DNA of 35,026 nucleotides. Source: Desulfobacteraceae bacterium. Lineage in GTDB: Bacteria > Desulfobacterota > Desulfobacteria > Desulfobacterales > Desulfobacteraceae. The stretch spans positions 1 to 35,026 of the forward strand of contig JAAEMK010001306.1 of NCBI GenBank assembly GCA_024225635.1. The letters are read 5' to 3'. The notes below the pieces were generated by a model. It was not told the DNA's origin, ran no database searches, and worked only from the letters and a program-made list of their open reading frames with translations. Shown here piece by piece: positions 32,103 to 35,026 of this stretch. Made by a program: the position numbers and the translations under genes. The number at the start of each line of letters is the position of its first letter. The stretch's first letter is position 1.

Positions 32103-35026
32103 CTCCTGTACCCCCTGCGTTCCTGTTCAAGCGTCAGCTTGCGGTTGAACCTGCGCCAGATTTTCTCCACCAGTTCATCCATTTCAGCTATGCCAAGCGG
32201 TCTTTCGGTATCCGTTGTTTCCCTTCCGGCTGTTTCGACCTCTTCCGGCCCAGCGGCGGTCGCCGCCGGGACCACCCCGGCATCCGATGCCACCGAAGGC
32301 TGGGGAGCCGTTTGAACAAAGGAATGACGGATGGGGTGTTCGGAAGGCGAACGCCCGGGGTTTCCGGTTCCCCTCAGGCCCGGGAACGGCATACTATCCG
32401 AAGCGCCCCGGCCAATGAAACCGGGGGCGTCTTCTCCCCGGTTAATCGACCTTTGAAGACGAAGGGGCAGCGGTGAGCCCGGTGCTTTGCCCATTACCCC
32501 CATGGGCATTTTCAGCAACCGGCTGCTCATCTGGGGAAAAACCACCGGTGCCGGAATAGAACCGCCCGGTGCCCGTTGAACTGCGGCGGCCCTGCCCCCC
32601 AACCCGCCACTCAAATACCCGGGAAAGCGCGGAAGGTCGGATAGCATGCCGGCGGGGGAAAGGTCTTGCCGCCCGGGAATATAAATTGCGGTCGCAATAT
32701 GTCCACGACCCTTCGGGCTAAAGTTATTCCGGTCCGTGATCTCCCGGTGGATATGCCGGGTCAACGGCCCGCTGATGGGCAGCCCCCCTGACACCGTTGA
32801 TCCTGATCCGCCGGAAACCGGTCGCCCGCTGATGGACTTACGCCGCAACACCATTGATCCTGATCCGGCGGAAACCGGCCACCCGGTGATGGGCATACGC
32901 CGAAACACCGTCGAACTTAATCCGCCGGAATCCGGCCAGATGCCTGCCCGGTCTTTCACTGCCATTGTGGAAACCGGCACGAGGGCATCCTGCCTGTATT
33001 TATCGTGTCCGGCGGTTGCCATGCCAGGCACGGCGGAACGCCGGACGACCAGCTGTGCCGGTATCGAACCGCCCGGTGACCGGTGAGTTGCGGCCGCCCT
33101 GACACCCCGCCCGTCACTCAAAAAACCTGAAAAGCGCGGGGGAACGGACATCATGCCGGGGGGTGGGAAGTCTTGCCTTCCGGTCCCGGGAATAGAAAGT
33201 GCGGCCGCCATATGTGCACGACCCTTCGGGCGAAAGTCGTTCCGCCCCGGGATCTTCCCGGTCGGTGTCCACACCGTATTGGGGCAAGAGGTTTGCAGAC
33301 CCTGATTCTCCCGCTGGATGTGCCGGGTCAACCGCCTCCTGATGGGCGGCTCTCCTGACACTGTCGATCCTGATCCGCCGGTATTCAGCCGCGCACTGAT
33401 GGAGATACGCCGCAATACCGTCGAACCTGATCCGCCGGAATCCGCCCAGGTGTCCACTCGATCCTGCACAGGCATTGTGGGAACCGGGACGGAGGCCTCC
33501 TGCCTGTGTTTATCGTGTCCGGCGGTTGCCATCCCCGGCATGGAACGCTGGACGACCAACGGTACCGGTATCGAACCGCCCGGTGACCGGTGAGCTGCGG
33601 CCGCCTGGACATGCACACCACCACTCAAATAATCAGGCATGCGGGGGGGGACGGATAACATGCCGGGGGTGGAAAGGTCTTGCCGCCCGGGAATAAAATT
33701 AGCTGCCTCCATATGTGCATGACCCTTCGGGCGAGAGATGTGCCGGCCCTGGATCTCCCGGTGGATATGCCGGATCAACCGCCCTCTGACGGGCAGCCCC
33801 CCTGGCACCGTCAATCCTGATCCGCCAAATTCCGACCGTCCCCTAATGGGCATACGCCGCAATACCGTCGATCCTGATCCGCCGGAATCCGCCCAGGTGT
33901 CCACTATATCTTGCACAACCGCTTTGGAAACCGGGGCTGAGGCCTCCCGCCTGTGTTTATCATGTCCGGCGGTGGCCATCCCCGGCATGGAACGCTGGAC
34001 GGCCAACGGGGCCGGTATCGAACCGCTCGGTGACCGGTGAGCTGCAACTGCCCGGATACGCACACCACCACTCAAATAACCGGACATCCGGGGGGGGACG
34101 GATAACATGCCGGGGGTGGAAGGCTCTTGCCGCCCGGGAATAAAATTAGCGGCCGCCATATATGCACGACCCTTCGGGCGAGAGATGTGCCTGCCCTGAA
34201 TCTCCCGGAGGATTTGCCTGGCCAACCGCCCTCTGATGGGCAGCCCCCCTGACACCGTCAATCCTGATCCGTCGAAATCCGGCCGCCCGCTGATGGGCGG
34301 CCCCCCTGGCACCGTCGAACTTGATCTGCGAGGACCCGGCCAGGAAACCACTTGATCTTGCACAGCCGCTTTGGGAACCGGGGCCAGGGCCTCCTGCCTG
34401 TGTTTATCGTGTCCGGCGGTTGCCATCCCCGGCATTGAACGATGGACGACCAACGGTGCCGCTATCAAACCGCCCCGATAGCGGTGAGCTGCGGCCGCCT
34501 GGACACGCACACCACCACTCAAATAACCGGGCATGCGGGGGGGGACGGATAAAATGCCGGGGGTTGAAGGCTCTTGCCGCCCGGGAATAAAATCAACGGC
34601 CGCCATATGTGCACGACCCTTCGCGCGAAAGATATGCCGGCCCTGGATCTCCCGGTGGATTTGCCTGGCCAACCGCCCTCTGACGGGCAGCCCCCCTGAC
34701 ACCTTCAATCCTGATCCGCCGGAATCCGACCGTTCCCTGATGGGCATACGCCGCAATACCGTCGATCCTGATCCGCCGGAATCCGCCCAGGTGTCCACTC
34801 GATCTTGCACAGCCGCTTTGGGAAACGGGGCCAGGGCATCCTGCCTGTGTTTATCGTGTCCGGCGGTTGCCATCCCCGGCATGGAACGCCTGACGGCCAA
34901 CGGGGCCGGTATCGAACCGCCAGGATAGCGGTGAACTGCGGCCGCCTGGACACGCACACCATCACTCAAATAACCGGGAATGCAGGGGAGGAAGGATAAC
35001 ATGCCGGGGGTGGAAGGCTCTTGCCG
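32099..35026 (-). CDS. Giant repeat protein of the eCIS operon (5' end beyond window)
   Basis: The frame is open for 2928 bases up to the window edge (at least 975 residues). The first Met at 35002 lies inside a repeat unit, and the eight codons before it (RQEPSTPG) match the same point in other units, so the true start is outside. Most of the protein consists of 149-residue repeats rich in Arg, Gly, Ser, Pro, Ala and His with the conserved block SMPGMATAGHDKHRQ. No known domain is visible, and it is probably disordered or elongated. The C-terminus changes to a helical, charged end (MDELVEKIWRRFNRKLTLEQ, then ERRG), which resembles C-termini of low-complexity proteins in other eCIS clusters. 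Its overlap with the LysM gene places it firmly in the operon. Function unknown. Confidence 0.75.
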   Translation of the reverse strand, partial: RQEPSTPGMLSFLPCIPGYLSDGVRVQAAAVHRYPGGSIPAPLAVRRSMPGMATAGHDKHRQDALAPFPKAAVQDRVDTWADSGGSGSTVLRRMPIRERSDSGGSGLKVSGGLPVRGRLARQIHREIQGRHIFRAKGRAHMAAVDFIPGRQEPSTPGILSVPPRMPGYLSGGVRVQAAAAHRYRGGLIAAPLVVHRSMPGMATAGHDKHRQEALAPVPKAAVQDQVVSWPGPRRSSSTVPGGPPISGRPDFDGSGLTVSGGLPIRGRLARQILREIQGRHISRPKGRAYMAAANFIPGRQEPSTPGMLSVPPRMSGYLSGGVRIRAVAAHRSPSGSIPAPLAVQRSMPGMATAGHDKHRREASAPVSKAVVQDIVDTWADSGGSGSTVLRRMPIRGRSEFGGSGLTVPGGLPVRGRLIRHIHREIQGRHISRPKGHAHMEAANFIPGRQDLSTPGMLSVPPRMPDYLSGGVHVQAAAAHRSPGGSIPVPLVVQRSMPGMATAGHDKHRQEASVPVPTMPVQDRVDTWADSGGSGSTVLRRISISARLNTGGSGSTVSGEPPIRRRLTRHIQRENQGLQTSCPNTVWTPTGKIPGRNDFRPKGRAHMAAALSIPGTGRQDFPPPGMMSVPPRFSGFLSDGRGVRAAATHRSPGGSIPAQLVVRRSAVPGMATAGHDKYRQDALVPVSTMAVKDRAGIWPDSGGLSSTVFRRMPITGWPVSAGSGSMVLRRKSISGRPVSGGSGSTVSGGLPISGPLTRHIHREITDRNNFSPKGRGHIATAIYIPGRQDLSPAGMLSDLPRFPGYLSGGLGGRAAAVQRAPGGSIPAPVVFPQMSSRLLKMPMGVMGKAPGSPLPLRLQRSINRGEDAPGFIGRGASDSMPFPGLRGTGNPGRSPSEHPIRHSFVQTAPQPSVASDAGVVPAATAAGPEEVETAGRETTDTERPLGIAEMDELVEKIWRRFNRKLTLEQERRGYRR
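32760..35026 (-). repeat. 447-bp coding tandem repeats with nested 63-bp repeats
   Basis: The marker TATC(G/A)TGTCC recurs at about 33001, 33511, 33958, 34405 and 34852, giving spacings of 510, 447, 447 and 447 bases. Each 447-bp unit encodes 149 residues. It includes two copies of a roughly 63-bp module (GGSGSTVLRRMPIRG-like). The 510-bp interval is exactly 63 bases longer, consistent with an extra copy of that module (three in a row near 32780-32960). All periods are multiples of three. The array continues past the right edge. Confidence 0.92.

Noticed and set aside
32736-34928. Family of similar plus-strand ORFs of about 90-130 codons
   Set aside because: They recur only because the 447-bp repeats of the minus-strand gene recur. 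The minus frame is continuous, overlaps the LysM gene and has a plausible eCIS-type C-terminus.
32760-35026. Possible CRISPR array
   Set aside because: The repeats are long, in frame, degenerate coding units with no short identical repeats separated by unique spacers.
22867-35026. Type VI secretion cluster or contractile prophage
   Set aside because: Tail protein I, J-like wedge proteins and a LysM baseplate protein are not T6SS core genes, and no TssJKLM-type membrane complex, lysis, capsid or terminase genes are seen. An eCIS fits best, although the sheath, tube and ATPase genes needed for proof are outside the window.

Overview
The window reads as a chromosomal piece of a Gram-negative, metabolically versatile bacterium. 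The mix of a sigma-54 activator, an MCP/binding-protein pair, a SpoIIAA-like protein, RtcB, CHAT/TPR proteins and an extracellular contractile injection system resembles Desulfobacterota (sulfate-reducing deltaproteobacteria). That placement is an inference from gene content, because no rRNA or other phylogenetic marker is present.

Region 1 (1-4100): the start of a divergent, truncated minus-strand gene, then a two-gene plus-strand unit. A small one-TM protein precedes a CHAT (caspase-like) / NB-ARC-type STAND ATPase / TPR protein that ends in nearly identical 120-bp repeats and an intrinsic terminator. Region 2 (4098-7020, minus strand): an NCS2 nucleobase permease followed by a COG0402 amidohydrolase/deaminase, with hairpins in the 5' leader.

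Region 3 (7230-13772, plus strand) is the most interesting part: a compact, apparently undescribed cyanobactin-related RiPP locus. An exact-consensus sigma-54 promoter (7308-7323) drives a PatA/PatG-type subtilisin, a second protein carrying only the PatG-type C-terminal domain, and a 71-residue precursor. The precursor has the cyanobactin leader motif LPx4PVxR and a C-terminal core of eight cysteines in four CxxxC pairs. Downstream are a membrane-anchored TPR protein interrupted by an in-frame TGA with a SECIS-like hairpin, and a GAF/AAA+/Fis sigma-54 activator with an altered GAFTGA loop. I see no YcaO, LanM or radical SAM enzyme in the window, so the modification, if any, is unknown.

Region 4 (13808-21571): housekeeping and stress genes. 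These are a SpoIIAA-like protein, a ZIP metal transporter, RtcB RNA ligase, a periplasmic binding protein next to an MCP, a CBS-domain protein, a metallo-beta-lactamase-fold lipoprotein pseudogene with its metal-binding motif deleted, and protein-L-isoaspartate methyltransferase.

Region 5 (21786-35026, minus strand): the 3' half of an extracellular contractile injection system (eCIS, Afp/PVC-like) operon. In transcription order it encodes a giant repeat protein that runs off the right edge, a LysM baseplate protein, a gpD-type hub, a gpV-type spike, a PAAR tip, gp25, two baseplate J-like proteins, a tail protein I homologue, a conserved eCIS accessory protein and a tail-anchored Ser/Thr kinase, closed by a long perfect hairpin. 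Sheath, tube, AAA+ ATPase, tape measure and cargo genes are not in the window and are expected beyond the right edge.
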